Below, piece after piece: positions 48,800-60,259 of a stretch of DNA of 64,000 nucleotides; within the stretch, counting starts at the first letter, position 1; the number at the start of each line of letters is the position of its first letter. The notes under the pieces are model-generated. The model saw only the letters and a program-made list of their open reading frames with translations, had not been told where the DNA came from and did not search any database. The translations under genes were made by a program, and so were the position numbers. The stretch covers positions 3,766,001 to 3,830,000 of the forward strand of contig JANUWF010001217.1 in the NCBI GenBank assembly GCA_026120185.1, read 5' to 3'. Source of the stretch: Voacanga thouarsii. Lineage: Eukaryota; Streptophyta; Magnoliopsida; Gentianales; Apocynaceae.

Positions 48800-49875
48800 T
48801 ATTTTAAAAAATAAATATTTTTATCTAAATACCTGTTTCTTTACGAAAAGAGGATCCGATGGAACTGTCTATTGGCTACTCTTTCGATGAATATAAATAG
48901 TCCGATGGAAAGATAAGTGGTTGAGCTAGACCTTTTAAAAGACGTGGGTTCCTTGAACTTACTATAGAAAAGGTCTAAGACGGTAAAAATATTGTACGCA
49001 AAAGTAAAATAGAACTGAATGCGGTATATTTTGATTAAAATGATGAATGAATATAGAACGCTAGAATTGATAATCAAAACAACATAAAATAGAAATTTTG
49101 TAATCAAATGAGTAAAGAAAACTGTAAAGCAAATGTAAATAAAGCCGTAAACAAAGCTGTAAGAAGAGTTGCAAACGAAAGCAGTAAAGAAAACGCAGGA
49201 AAAGCGAATTGAAAACTAAAAAAAATTTGATAATTTGGTTTGAGATGATTATTGTTAGGTTCTTCAATCTTGGATCCCTGCTTGCTTTATACTCCTTGTG
49301 ACATGGTTGCCGACTTTCTGAATGTAGAGAGGATCTCGCTTTGTCGCCCGTCCTTGGTAGTTGAGAACTGTAGTGTCTTGCCGATCGTGTCGCGATGTGA
49401 GGGTAACGGCTCATCGGCTCCTAGTTCCGATGTTGACCGGGTACCGTAGCTGAAGATTTTCCTTGACATCATCATCCGTTTGGCAAAATTCATACCGGTT
49501 TCGGCTGAAAGTTACTGTTACAACGGATCAGCTAAAAATGACGTCAACACATGCCCCTTCGAGTCCCGTTGCTTTGATGGTGCGAACAAGTGAAGTGACA
49601 GGAATCGTACATTTTTAACTTGTAGCCGTTCTTTTTCTGACAAAATCAGAACACCCCGATCATTGTAGAAGGGTGCCGACTCCTCGACTTCGAAGCTCGC
49701 GAATGGCTAGTCTTTTGAATTTCCTCTTTAAATAGCTGTGGTCCCCATCGTTCCTCCTTTACCGATACAAAATTCTTCTTCTGCAATAATTCTATCTTGA
49801 TCAAACTTCTATTTTTCTTGTGAAATTCATCTCCATTTTCGCATATTTCTTGGATTGACGAACATTTGAATCTCT
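48800..49875 (-). other. Probable 3' end of the gypsy element, LTR border not defined
   Basis: GC rises sharply at about 49.25 kb together with the gypsy element. The segment lies where the minus-strand gypsy should have its 3' non-coding region and LTR. I could not find a second copy (its 5' LTR is outside the window) and so cannot set boundaries. A ctctttaaatagc at 49725-49737 is a TATA-like site about 145 bases upstream of the plus-strand reading frame at 49876. Confidence 0.35.
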
Positions 49876-52716
49876 ATGGCTATTCCCGTTGATCATTCTC
49901 CCCTTGCTTTGATCCAAGTTGAGGCCAATCTTTACACCTTGGGCCCTCGGCTATTGTCGACGGAAGTTACCGCAGAACATTTGCAGTTCACTTATCTGGA
50001 GGGCTTCACCATTCTACTGAATTAGGACAACTTTTCCATCGTTGGCCTGTCCTTCTCCTTCTACCACTAGCCGTGTCCCCTGAAAAACTATAGGGAATTA
50101 TGTGACCATTGTCAGGCTACTTATGATGCCATTTGAGACCAATGGGGCATTTGTAATGCTATCATGATGTCTGACTTCGAAATGACCTTTGACCGCAATC
50201 TTTTCGCGGCCGTTTTGCCATTCTGGTCCTTGGCGATCAACGGCTTCATCTTCTCCCATGGTATGTTCTCACCTACGATACTAAATATCTGCACTATCTT
50301 GGGTTTTCATTGAGACGGTGATAAGATTCCCGCCCTACATGAAGAAGAAAACCTGCCAGCCGTTGAAGCCCATTTGAAAAAATCCACTGCCTCTTATGAC
50401 AATTTTATGGCTGCCCAAAGGGGCGTCGGTCCTGTTCCGTCAAAGCAGGAACAATTTGCCTTTCTTTGGCTATGGCTTTGTACGTACATCCTTTGTTCTC
50501 ACTTGGCGGGGATAAGCAATAAGTACCAATACTATGTATTGGCCTTGTTGAGGAAGAAAAGGCATTGTAACCTTGCTTCTCTAGTTCTGGCCTTGGTGTA
50601 TCCGCTGATGAACTAGATGATCTCAACCCTATCGGCTGGGGGTGACTCGACCAATCTTGGTGGCCCTCTCTGGGTTATACAGTTGTGGCTTTATCAATAT
50701 ATTCCCCAGTTCAGTGTTAATAATATCTCCAGAGACTCTGCGGGTTCCGTCAACTGGGCCACTGGTTATCAGCTGTTGAAGGCCCCTGCAAATAGGTCTT
50801 TTGCCGGTACTATCACAGCCTACCTTTACTAGAACCGACTTCAAAACACGCCCCACTTCTTTCCTTACTCCGCCCAGGAAACAGCCCCTCTCTGGTTGAC
50901 GAAGCTTCCCAAAGCACTGAAAGCCTCCCAAGAAACCATCTGTGCCAGAATGTTGTGCTCCTAGAACTTCTTCTTAGGACAAAACCAAGTGCCCGGAGTT
51001 TTAAGCAATCCTCATGCAAACGGTACAACCCACATTGCTTTTCACGGGAATTTGGGCTAATTCAAGATATTTTGCTGACCCTGGTCATATCTCTTCTTAC
51101 ACTGTCATGCTTATCCTATCAGTTAAACTTGTCTTATCGATTGATGTGTGCGCACTTTAGCTAATAGGTCCTTAACCATTCTCCATTCTTTTGAGTACTA
51201 TCATTTCCAGGTTGTTAGGGAGGCCACACCAAACTTTAACCTGTGGTGGCTACTACTAAGCGAGATGCTCTTCTCCACCCCTATGAAGACGTGGTTGCTC
51301 AGACTGGCGGGATTAGCATCAGTGGTGATAGAGATGTATGCGCTAATGAAAAACAAACACAGCAAAGTTGTTGCTAGTCCGATCGCTGCGCCTTTGTTCT
51401 GTACTCCACCAGCAAAAAGGGCACCCATACTTCCACCTACCGATGAAAAGGAAGAAGAAGAAGAAGAAGAAACCGTCCTCCCCTTGCTAAGGTGGTCAAA
51501 GAGACGGCAGACCATTCACACTCCAGCATTTGCCAAGATTTAGGTTGAAGTTAAATGTTTTTTCTTTTTTTCAATGCTCTTCAACCTTTGATTTAGAGCT
51601 AACCTCGTATTGCCTTCTTTCACAGAAATAGAAGACCAGTCAGTTGGTTATCTCTGACTTTTCCTCAGAGTCATCGACAGCAATACCCCCCTTGTCTCTT
51701 GTAAGAACGGTAGGGATAGAGGAAGGGATTTTGGTTATGTCGTCTTCGCCAATTATTACCTCTGCGTCCAAAGTCCCTACCTCAGAGAGGATGGCGGTCG
51801 AAAAACCTGTCACGCCCCTATGGAAATGGCCCCCCAGCCTCTAACGAAAATAGCCCCTAAGCCTCCAACGGAAACTACCCCATCTCAGTCAGTAACGTTT
51901 GAGGCCATGGCGCTAGAACTCTTGCGGGACCTGATGGGAACTGACTTGCCTACTAACCCATCTTTCCAAGATGCTGTCAGTCGAGCCCTCCTGCTGCTAG
52001 TGTATTCGACCGCTTCTAATGTTCCAATGGAATTGAAATGCCTATTGGCTGACTATGTGGGGGCATATGTAGTTCACGGCATTTCTTTTCTAGTACTCAA
52101 AGTAGGCGGGATGAAACTTCTCGTCAGCTCTAAGCCTTGGGGGCACTCTGGGAACAGGAGGAGTTTCTGCAAACGCATCGCCAGGAGGCCTCTACTCGCC
52201 TGAGCATTCTTCGAGCTGAAATATTCAACAGGGTTGAAAGGATTGAGAGCCTTGAGAAATAGTTGCGAGCACTCTAGGCAGAGTTGGATTCCGAGAAGCG
52301 GGTCCTGGATGAGAAGCTTAAAGCCGAGAGCGCTTGTTAGCAGATGGCCTTTTCTGCCGAAGAGTCAGCAGCCAAATACTGAGACGAACGGCTTATGCAG
52401 GAGGCCGAGGAAGATTTTCTCTAAATGGAAATACAACATTCGAATAAGTTGCTCACCGGTATGCAGTCTTCGTGGGATGACTTCTAATCTTACCTGGCTG
52501 CTTTCTTCTGCAGTCCCGATGAAGCTGGTCATTCAGGTATGTACTCAAATCGAGGATGCTAAGATGTGTCCATCTTCAACAGAAAAAATAGCTGCTGAAC
52601 CAGAACTGGCCCCGAAAGAACCCATTGCTCACTGGGAAGAAACGGAGGAAGCCCCAATAGCAGGTGCTTTATCTGAGAAAGATCCGAATCGGCTTGCCAT
52701 AATTCTTTTTGCCTAG
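49876..52716 (+). pseudogene. Plant-mobile-domain reading frame antisense to gypsy pol, broken
   Basis: From ATG 49876 the plus strand reads MAIPVDHSPLALIQVEANL and is collinear, with stops, to about 52716. The part at 50190-50330 reads FWSLAINGFIFSHGMFSPTI. The part at 50440-50700 reads FAFLWLWLCTYILCSHLAG, VLALVYPLMN and GGPLWVIQLWLYQYIPQF. This is the plant mobile domain (aminotransferase-like) pattern known both in host proteins such as MAIL1 and inside gypsy elements. A charged tail (EEEEEEE near 51450) and repeated PP/T-P-rich linker follow. At least eight in-frame stops make it a pseudogene. It lies head-on to the gypsy pol, with its 3' end about 210 bases beyond the pol 3' end, as described for additional antisense ORFs of Tat-lineage elements. 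Confidence 0.7.
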
Positions 52717-52925
52717 CCGATCGAGACGCCTCATACTCCTTCTGAGGAAAATTGACTTTCTATTTTTGTTTCTTTTTTTTTAAAAATGTAGTAGCCAACT
52801 GATCGGCTTTTATTTGTGATCAGCCGTTTCATGTGAAATGCCAACATACTTCTTTTTCTTTTCTGTTGTTTTTTCTATATACATTTTTTCCTCCATTTTT
52901 CTCTCTCTCTCTTTTTTTTTTTAAT
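52717..52925. other. Spacer between the antisense frame and the gypsy pol end
   Basis: T-rich, with several poly-T tracts. On the minus strand this is the purine-rich sequence after the pol stop. Confidence 0.5.
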
Positions 52926-53533
52926 TTACTCTTCTCCTACCAAGGTTCCTTCCCAGAATGTAGGATAAAACTTCTTCAAGTACTTACCATTTATGGAATT
53001 ATTTACTTCCTTTCCATTGGGTATCATCAACCGATAAGCGTCTCCATAAAAAACCTGTGGAACAAGAAAAAACTCTTCCCATAAGGCAGACCACTTACCA
53101 TAACTTAGATCCTTTGGTGCCACGAGTAGAATAGTCTTCTAGACCATGTCTCCAACTTGAAAGCTCATTCCCCGCACTTTTCGATTGTAGGTTCTTGCTA
53201 CTTTCTTTTTATGCCTTCTGATATTCTCCAATACTATCCAGCAGTCTTCTTCAGTTTGGTCCAAACTCATGGTCAGGGCCAATTTGTAGTCTTCAACTAA
53301 CAAGCAGTGTTGGTAAGCTACTCGAGCCGACCGTAGTGATAACTCACCGGGTAGTATCGCATTCTAGCCATATGTCAGCCAAAATGGAGTAAAACCTGTA
53401 GCGGTCTTGTAAGCATTCTGATATGCCCGCAACACTTCTTGAAGGGTTTCATGTCATCTTGTGGGTTTATCTTTTAACGACTTACAGATCATACTGATCA
53501 AAGTCTTGTTTGTCGCTTCTGCTTGACCGTTGA

Positions 53534-53720
53534 TGTCACGCCCTATGCCCGCGGACTCAGGAGTGCGACTATGGGCCTGGCAGCACCCACGGTCAACTAC
53601 TTGGCCGCCGTCCTCACTGGGCCAAAATGGATATCCCAAATTGATAATGGGTACTTAGGCCCATTCTTATATACCATACACACTTCTCATCCCAATCCCA
53701 TGTAGGATTGGGATATCACA
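53534..53720 (-). repeat. TRIM LTR (3' copy)
   Basis: 187 bases, GC-rich. Contains gaccgtgggtgctgccaggc and a tatataagaatggg segment that could serve as TATA box on the minus strand. Confidence 0.88.
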
Positions 53721-53881
53721 TTCACCTCTCATTTAGACCCAAGTGTCCTCATTAGATTCATACTTTAGGGGCCAAACCCAGGACCAATCAGGTGGCATGA
53801 GATTCTAGATGTGGCTCTCACCGCGCATGGTGTAACACTTAGTTCTCATACCGGGGATTGGTTACCTGCTCTGATACCAAA

Positions 53882-54068
53882 TGTCACGTCCCGTGCAAGC
53901 GGACTCGGGAGTGTGACTATGGGCCTGGCAGTACCCACGGTCAACTACTTGGCCGCCGTCCTCACTGGGCTAAAATAGATATCTCAAATTGACAATGAGT
54001 ACTTAGACTCATTCTTATATACCATACACACTTCTCATCCCAATCCCATGTGGGATTAGGGTATCATA
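53882..54068 (-). repeat. TRIM LTR (5' copy)
   Basis: Same length as the other copy, with about 15 substitutions, mostly transitions. Confidence 0.88.
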
Positions 54069-56053
54069 TTTGACCTGTGCATAATATGGAGAAGTAGTTT
54101 AACTTTAAATTGAGTTAGAAAATCACTTACTTTATCTCCCGTGAACATAGTTCCTTGGTAAGCTGTTATAGTTTTAGGTATGCAGAAATGGAAGAGGATG
54201 TTCTACTAAAGAAATGTGATAACGGTAGACTAAGTTCCTCTGACCAAAGCCTGTGCCTTTATCCACTTGGTGAAATAGTCGGTCGCCACTAAAATGAATG
54301 TGTGCCCTTTAGTTGACGGTAGGTGGATCTTGCCGATGACGTCTAGAGCCTAACCCATAAACGGCCATAGCTTGATGATAAGGTGCAGGTCAGTGGTGGG
54401 GGTATGAATTAAAGGGCCAAGCTTCTGACATTCCTCACATCCGGCTGCATATGCTATGTAGTCTATGGCCATAGAGGGCCAGTAAAATCTATGTCGTTGT
54501 AGAGTCCACTTTAACTTAAGACCCGCCTGATAAGCACCACATAGACCTTCGTGCACCTCGGCTAACGCCTACCCTGCTTCTTGTTTGGACAAACATCTCA
54601 GCAAAACCCTTGTATGGCTTCTTCTGAAAAGATCGTTCCCAATCAGTACAAAGTTCAGTGCCTTGAATTTTAGTTCCTGCGATGCCTAACCTGTAAGCCT
54701 TCGTAAGTATGAGATAATATCGGAACGCCAGTCTTCTTCATATTTCTCTTTTGATATCTGCTGGCACATTACTATCCTAATTATTTTCTTAAAACCTGAA
54801 GCCATTTGAGCCAAGTCGTTTGCCCTTTGGTTCTCCACTCAAGGAACATGAGTCAAGATAACCTCCGAGAAATAATGCAACAATGCTCTTACTTCCTGTA
54901 ACTTGTCGGGCAACACGGGGTTAGTGCATTTGTACTCACTTGAAATATGTTGAATGACAATCTGAGAATTCCTTATTATATTGATCACTCATGTGTCCAA
55001 AGCCTTCAGGATTCAAAGTCCTAAGATGAGAGCATTATATTCAGCCTGATTATTTGAAGTCCTTTTGCTTAATTTAAACAAGATTTTTTCTTGCCGTCCA
55101 CAAGGGGCTTCTATAACTAACCCGACACCTGCTTTATTCTGAGTGCTAGATCCATCAAATTCTAACATCCATGGTTTGTGTGAAATGTATCCTTGAACCT
55201 CTTCCTTTTCAGGACTAGGCACTTCTAAGCATAGATGCTCAGTTAAGAAATCCGGCTATGGCTTGACCTTTCATCGCTTTCAAAAGTAAGTAAGTTAGGG
55301 AGAAAGCATGTAACTTAATAACCTATTTCATTAGCCGTCCTTGTAGAAATGGACGATTTAGCAAGTATTTGACGAGATCAATTTTGCACATGACTTGCAT
55401 CTCTCTAGATAGCAGATAATGTTCTAGTTGCACATAAGCGTAATATAAAGATAACATAGTTTTTCAACAGGGGAATACCTAGTCTCGGTGTCTGTCAGGT
55501 TCTGTCTAAGGTAGTACACTACCTTTTTAACCTCTTGTACATCGTCCTGAGCTAGTAGGCAACTGATAGACTCCGGGGCCACTGAAATGTATAGTTTCAA
55601 GGGTACTTTATCCCATAACGGTACTAAGATCGGTGGTTGTGATAAAGCAGCCTTGATTTGATCAAAAGTTGCCTGGTGCTCTAGTTGCCAGACAAATTTC
55701 AGAGACGACTTTAACCAGAGTAGAGAAGAGAACGCCTTTTGATTACCTGCGACGTTTATCAGAAAATGTCACGAGAAATTGACCTTTCCTAAGAAGCTTT
55801 GGAGCTCTTTTTTGGTTTGCGGTGGCCTTGCCTATAAAATGTCCCTTGCTTTGTTTCGGTCCACTTCAATCCCTTTCTGATGTACCAGGAACCCAAGGAA
55901 GTTGCCGGCTGAAACTCAGAAAATGCACTTGGTAAGGTTGATTTTTAACTGGTACTGGCGCATTCGAAGGAAGGCCTGCTCTAACTACTGTAGGACTTGT
56001 AAAAAAGTCGGCGACCTAACCACTAAATCGTCAATGTAGACTTCCATGGTCTT

Positions 56054-57848
56054 TGTTGGGAGATATGCCCTCTTAGACTAGATTTCTGATGTAAAAAATG
56101 AATGTTTTAATAAAAGAATTTATTTTCAGAAATTGTTTGTGAATTTATATTTTATTTATGCACAATTACGTTTGAAAAAGACCCATTGTGCTTAAGTAAG
56201 TGGTCCATGTGAATGGAAGTTTTTCACAGTAAGGTATGGATCACGGGTTACTTAACACATAAACATTCGTTTTTAACTGATTGATGAGAATGAGAATCTC
56301 ATCATGTTTAGGTTATTATGTTGTGAATACCAAATGGGGAATAGCTTACCTTTAGCCAGTGAGTAATCCACCTACTTCATGGCATAAGCGTATTTCGAAT
56401 ACGTAGAATAGGACCTATAATAGTAATTTCTAAAAGTACTATACGGTAGAAACCTAAACTACTATCGCTACAGCGTGGACTAGTACTCTAAGACTTGAGT
56501 ATAAGTTGGTGGTCTGACGAAGTTAGAAGCATGTACTTTAATATACTATAGTTGAGGTTCTATCGTAACGCCAATATACTTTCATGTTAGGTATGTGTGA
56601 CTAGTTAGTTAAGACAGACTTGTACAAGATAGTTTCTATACTATGTCGCCCCTTGTGGTTGTCTGAATGATCTAAATATCCAGGGTCCTGGGAAACATGA
56701 CCTAGATATTAGTTTAGGGTAGCTCCCTTGAAAAGCTAAAACAATCCAGGAAGTCGTGGATCATTGGACTAGAAAATTAAGGATGGTAGATGTCATTTAG
56801 AGAGGTATTAGTATACTTCTTTCTCTCTAAATGCACGACGATGTATAGAGGGGTATTTTAGTCATTACACTTGTAGGTCGGAGACTTTGTTAACGCAGTA
56901 TTGTTCTTGGGGTTAATATTTTCTTTTGGTGATATTAAGAAATATTTAAAATGCAAAATACAGCTATTTATATAGTAAGAGTATTTTGATCATTTTAGTA
57001 GCTAAGGCGGTGTGTCTTTTGGTCCCCAATATAGACCGTGAGTCCTAATTAAATACAAGATAAGGAATTGATTTTAAATTAAACGGAATTTATTTTATTT
57101 AAGTAGTCTAATTTAATTTTTGGGTTAGAATAAAATAAATGTCTATGGAGAGAGAGAATTAATTAAACTAGTTTGGTGGGTTAATTAATTATTCAGGGCT
57201 TTGGCCCAATTTGAATAATTAAAGATTAACTTGGGACTAAACTAATATAGGCTTATTTATTGGACTAATTTATTTGGGTTGGAAAAATTAATTATTTGTT
57301 GGGCCATTAAGTTGGTTCTAATTAGAATAATTAATTTAGTCCAAAAGGCTAAACTAAGAGTCCAATGGTCCAGTCCAATTTAACCTAGGGTTTTAATTAG
57401 GTTAAACATGAGGATTGGCAAGATCGTTGTTTTTTGACAAACTCTTCTCTGTGGAAAAAGAAACACACGTCTCTTTCTCTCTCTCTAGAAAATATTCCTT
57501 AGTTCTGTTAGTTGTTCACCAAACGGAATTAGGCAGGCCATATATTGAAAAATCGAGAGTTTTGGCGTTCACCTACATGCAAAGACGGAGTAGGAGGCTT
57601 GCAGGAATCGCACCAGAGGCTTCCACCAGCACACCTACTCCAGTTGCATACATTTCGGTCCAGTCAATTCTTAGAACGAGAAAAAGAGGTAAGAAATTTT
57701 TAACTTCGGAGTCCCGCCAGAGCCTAACCGGTGCCGGCTAGGACTGCCGGAGCCGGCCCTGGACGGGAATTCCTCTGTTCTTGGTTTTTTTAGTTTTTTG
57801 CTTTCGCTTCCGCTGCGTGCTCTATATTTTCCCTTTTTCATGCCTTCA
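56054..57848 (+). repeat. 5' LTR of copia B, 1.8 kb
   Basis: Starts TGTTGGGAGATATG and ends GCCTTCA just before the primer site. Matches 63417-64000 in its first third. A frame at 57415-57741 lies wholly in the LTR and shows no domain. Confidence 0.9.
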
Positions 57849-57850
57849 AT

Positions 57851-57862
57851 TGGTATTAGAGC
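57851..57862 (+). other. Primer-binding site of copia B
   Basis: TGGTATTAGAGC, two bases after the LTR end. It is one change from the usual TGGTATCAGAGC complementary to initiator tRNA-Met. Confidence 0.88.
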
Positions 57863-59489
57863 ATGAAAGTTTTGTGAAAATATAGGGAGCATGCATCTAG
57901 TTGAATAAAACTGACACATATGTGTGATTAAATCGTGATCCTTCGATGTTTTGGTATGGGCAGATTCTCTTGTTATACCTCTTTGATGGAGGTATAAGAG
58001 ATTTGTAATTTACTATTTTTCTTAGCAAATCGTGTAAGCCCGATATTAAAGGGTATAGGCGATTGTTGGTTTTGGTTGATTTCATTGTATTGAGATTGAA
58101 ATCGAAGAGCCAATGGTACCAGAAGGTGCACAGAAAAACAGAGAAAATTCGCAGAAAAAAAATTGCAGGAAGAACCCGTCAGAGCCCAACTGGCACCGGC
58201 TCGGGTCTAGAATCCGATCCGCGTGCTAGTTGCCCATGGGTCTTGGTTCTGTGTGGCGGGTGCAGTGAACCACAGTGCAGATGGGGTGCTTGATCTAGTG
58301 CAGCGGGTGCAGTGGACCAAGGAGAAATTTTTGATTTTTTCCTTGTAATTTTTCTTACGTTTTCCTTTTTGTTTTCGGGTCTATACCAAGTAAAATTAAT
58401 ATTTTTGCAATAGTTAATATTCGTGGAATATTTTGCATGAAAAATATTAGTAAGGGATTTAGGATTAAATAAGACCATTAATTAATTAATTAATTAATGT
58501 GTTTAATTCTATTATTTGGGCACTTAGGTTTAAAAAATAGAAAAGCATGAAAACGTCTACTGTTTTCTATCATACTATTTTTTTAAGTACCTATGTGCAC
58601 GGTCTCTCAAAGACCAAAGTCTTTGGGAATATATTTTAAAATTAAATGGTTATTTTAATTTGAACAAAAGTTAATCCTTAGATATTTTCTCAAAGAATTT
58701 AATCCTTGACATAGAAAATATATTGGATTTAGATATTTTTGTAAGTTAAAATAGAAAATCATTTTGTTTTATTTTGGCACAAGAAAAATTATTTTGTCAA
58801 ATAAACTTGAGACCAAAGTCTCTAGAAAGTTTTAATTGGAAAATTTTTGAAATCATTAAGTTTTTTAACTTGAATAAAATTAGTCCATGAAAAAATCTCT
58901 CAAAGGATATATACCTTGATATAGTAATTTTAATGGATTTAGACATTTTATTTTTGAGTTAAAGGGAAAAACTTAATAGAAATTTTCAAAATGATATTTT
59001 TCAGAAAATCCTTGTTTTAAAAGACTAAGTGGGAGAGGCGTTCCAACGGTCCCATGGCTTCCATCACGATCCTCATTAGAGATCGTGGGTTCCCTTGCGT
59101 CACCTTAGGAGTAAACTCGTATAGGGTAGGGATACCACAAGGATCTAGATCTAATGGAGGGATGTAATTAATAACTCAGGACACGTACTATGATCGGCCA
59201 GCCCCTCGTTGGAGGTTATAATGCGAGGTATATCCATAGGAAATGAGAGGAAATGGCCATCCCCTCGATGGAGTTATCTTCTAGATCATTACCTAGAAAG
59301 AAAATTAATTTGTGATGGTCAATACACTTAGTTTAGGGGACTGTTAATCTTCCCAAGAAGCTATGTCAGTTTTTCTAAGAGCCAAATTAATTATTATCAG
59401 TTTTGATAATAAGGATAAAGTGCACAAATTTATTTTGTTTTCACAAACTAAATTCTTTTCTTTTATTTTCAATTTTTCAAAAATAGTGG
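57863..59489 (+). other. Leader of copia B
   Basis: Non-coding 1.6 kb between primer site and gag. It has three catcccctcg/cagcccctcg-type short repeats near 59200-59270 and an ATTA run at 58478-58497. Short frames at 58063-58478 have no domain. Confidence 0.5.
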
Positions 59490-60254
59490 GAGGTTCTTTT
59501 AGTCCATTGGTTGTTATTCTTAGAGAGAATAAGTTAACGGGATCAAATTATGTGGATTGGAAAAGGAACCTAGACAAAATACTCACAGCGGAAGAGTAAA
59601 AGTATGTCCATTACGAAACCTGCCCTGTTATCGGGGAGGGTTCCACTGCCGAGGAGCGTGAAGCTGAAAATGCATGGAAGAAGGACGATGAGATGGAGCG
59701 TTGTTACATGTTGGCCTTCATGTCTAATGTGCTCCAGTCCAAATATGAGCACATGACCACTCTGTATGACATAACTCAATCATTAGCCATGATGTTCGCG
59801 GATAGGAGCCGGCCCGCAAGGCAGGAGGCTCTTCAAACTATTATAAATACTAAGATGGTTGAGGGAGTATCAGTCAGAGAGCATATGCTCAAGACGATTG
59901 CTGCTTTTGAGGAAGCGAAAATCTTAGGGGCTATCATTGACCCCGAGAGCCAAGTGGACATAGTTCTCGAATCTCTACCAAGTTCCTTTACTCAGTTTAA
60001 GTTAAATTATAACATGAACAAGTTAAACATGAGTTTAACTAAGTTGATGAAAGAGCTCCAGATAGCAGAGAATGTCATGAAGCCACAATCTAAGGCTATG
60101 ATTGTTAAGGCTTCATCTTCTAGAACTGGGCCCAAACTCAGGAAGTTCAAGAAGAAGAAGAGAAACGCAGCGGCCTAGCCCAAAGACAAACCCAAGGGTA
60201 AGTGCTTCAAATGTGGACTGAAGGAACACTGGAAAAATAAGTGTCCAGATCTTT
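59490..60254 (+). pseudogene. Copia B gag with premature stops
   Basis: The frame carries the copia gag signature LTGSNYVDWKRNLDKILT at 59530-59590, a stop at 59597, then continues in register from 59600 with YMLAFMSNVLQSKYEHM and EALQTIINTKMVEGVSVRE to a lysine-rich end at 60160. After a second stop the zinc knuckle CFKCGLKEHWKNKC (60204-60245) has all four ligands (C-x2-C-x4-H-x4-C). Only two stops separate it from an open frame. The first methionine is unclear. The family is that of the fragment at 32.4-32.9 kb. Confidence 0.85.
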
Positions 60255-60259
60255 AAGTC

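Larger units (their letters stand above)
53534..54068 (-). mobile_element. TRIM retrotransposon, 535 bp, in the gypsy integrase
   Basis: Two 187-bp direct repeats (53534-53720 and 53882-54068), each reading TGTCACG...ATCA(C/T)A on the plus strand, enclose 161 bases. On the minus strand the element runs 5' LTR (right), primer site TTTGGTATCAGAGCAG next to it (53881-53866), a purine-rich gagaggtgaa and the 3' LTR (left). Flanking bases are gttga (53529-53533) and tttga (54069-54073), a 5-bp duplication with one mismatch. Removing the element restores the integrase motif across the junction. There is no coding capacity. Terminal-repeat retrotransposons in miniature of this size and tRNA-Met primer are known in plants. 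Confidence 0.88.
52926..56053 (-). pseudogene. Ty3/gypsy pol (RT, RNase H, integrase), Tat-like, truncated
   Basis: Minus strand, 5' to 3': the RT active-site motif YIDDLVVRSP at about 56035-56005, immediately after the copia insertion; RT thumb (FLGFLVHQKGIEVD near 55880); the connection with LYISVAPESISCLLAQDD (55600-55550); RNase H with WMLEFDGSSTQNKAGVGLVI (55170-55110) and SNNQAEYNAL (55050); the integrase zinc finger with HEGLCGAYQAG and CEECQKLGP (54553-54420); the catalytic core start LDVIGKIHLPSTKGHTFI and ATDYFTKW (54345-54270); NGQAEATNKTL (53530-53500); and the C-terminal YLKKFYP at about 52975. RT-RNase H-integrase order defines gypsy. A TRIM (53534-54068) and several stops interrupt it. 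The 5' part lies beyond the copia element, outside the window. Confidence 0.88.

Noticed and set aside
53534..54068. Cassandra-type element with 5S rRNA in the LTR
   Set aside because: The LTR is short and GC-rich, but I find no 5S A box, intermediate element and C box in order.
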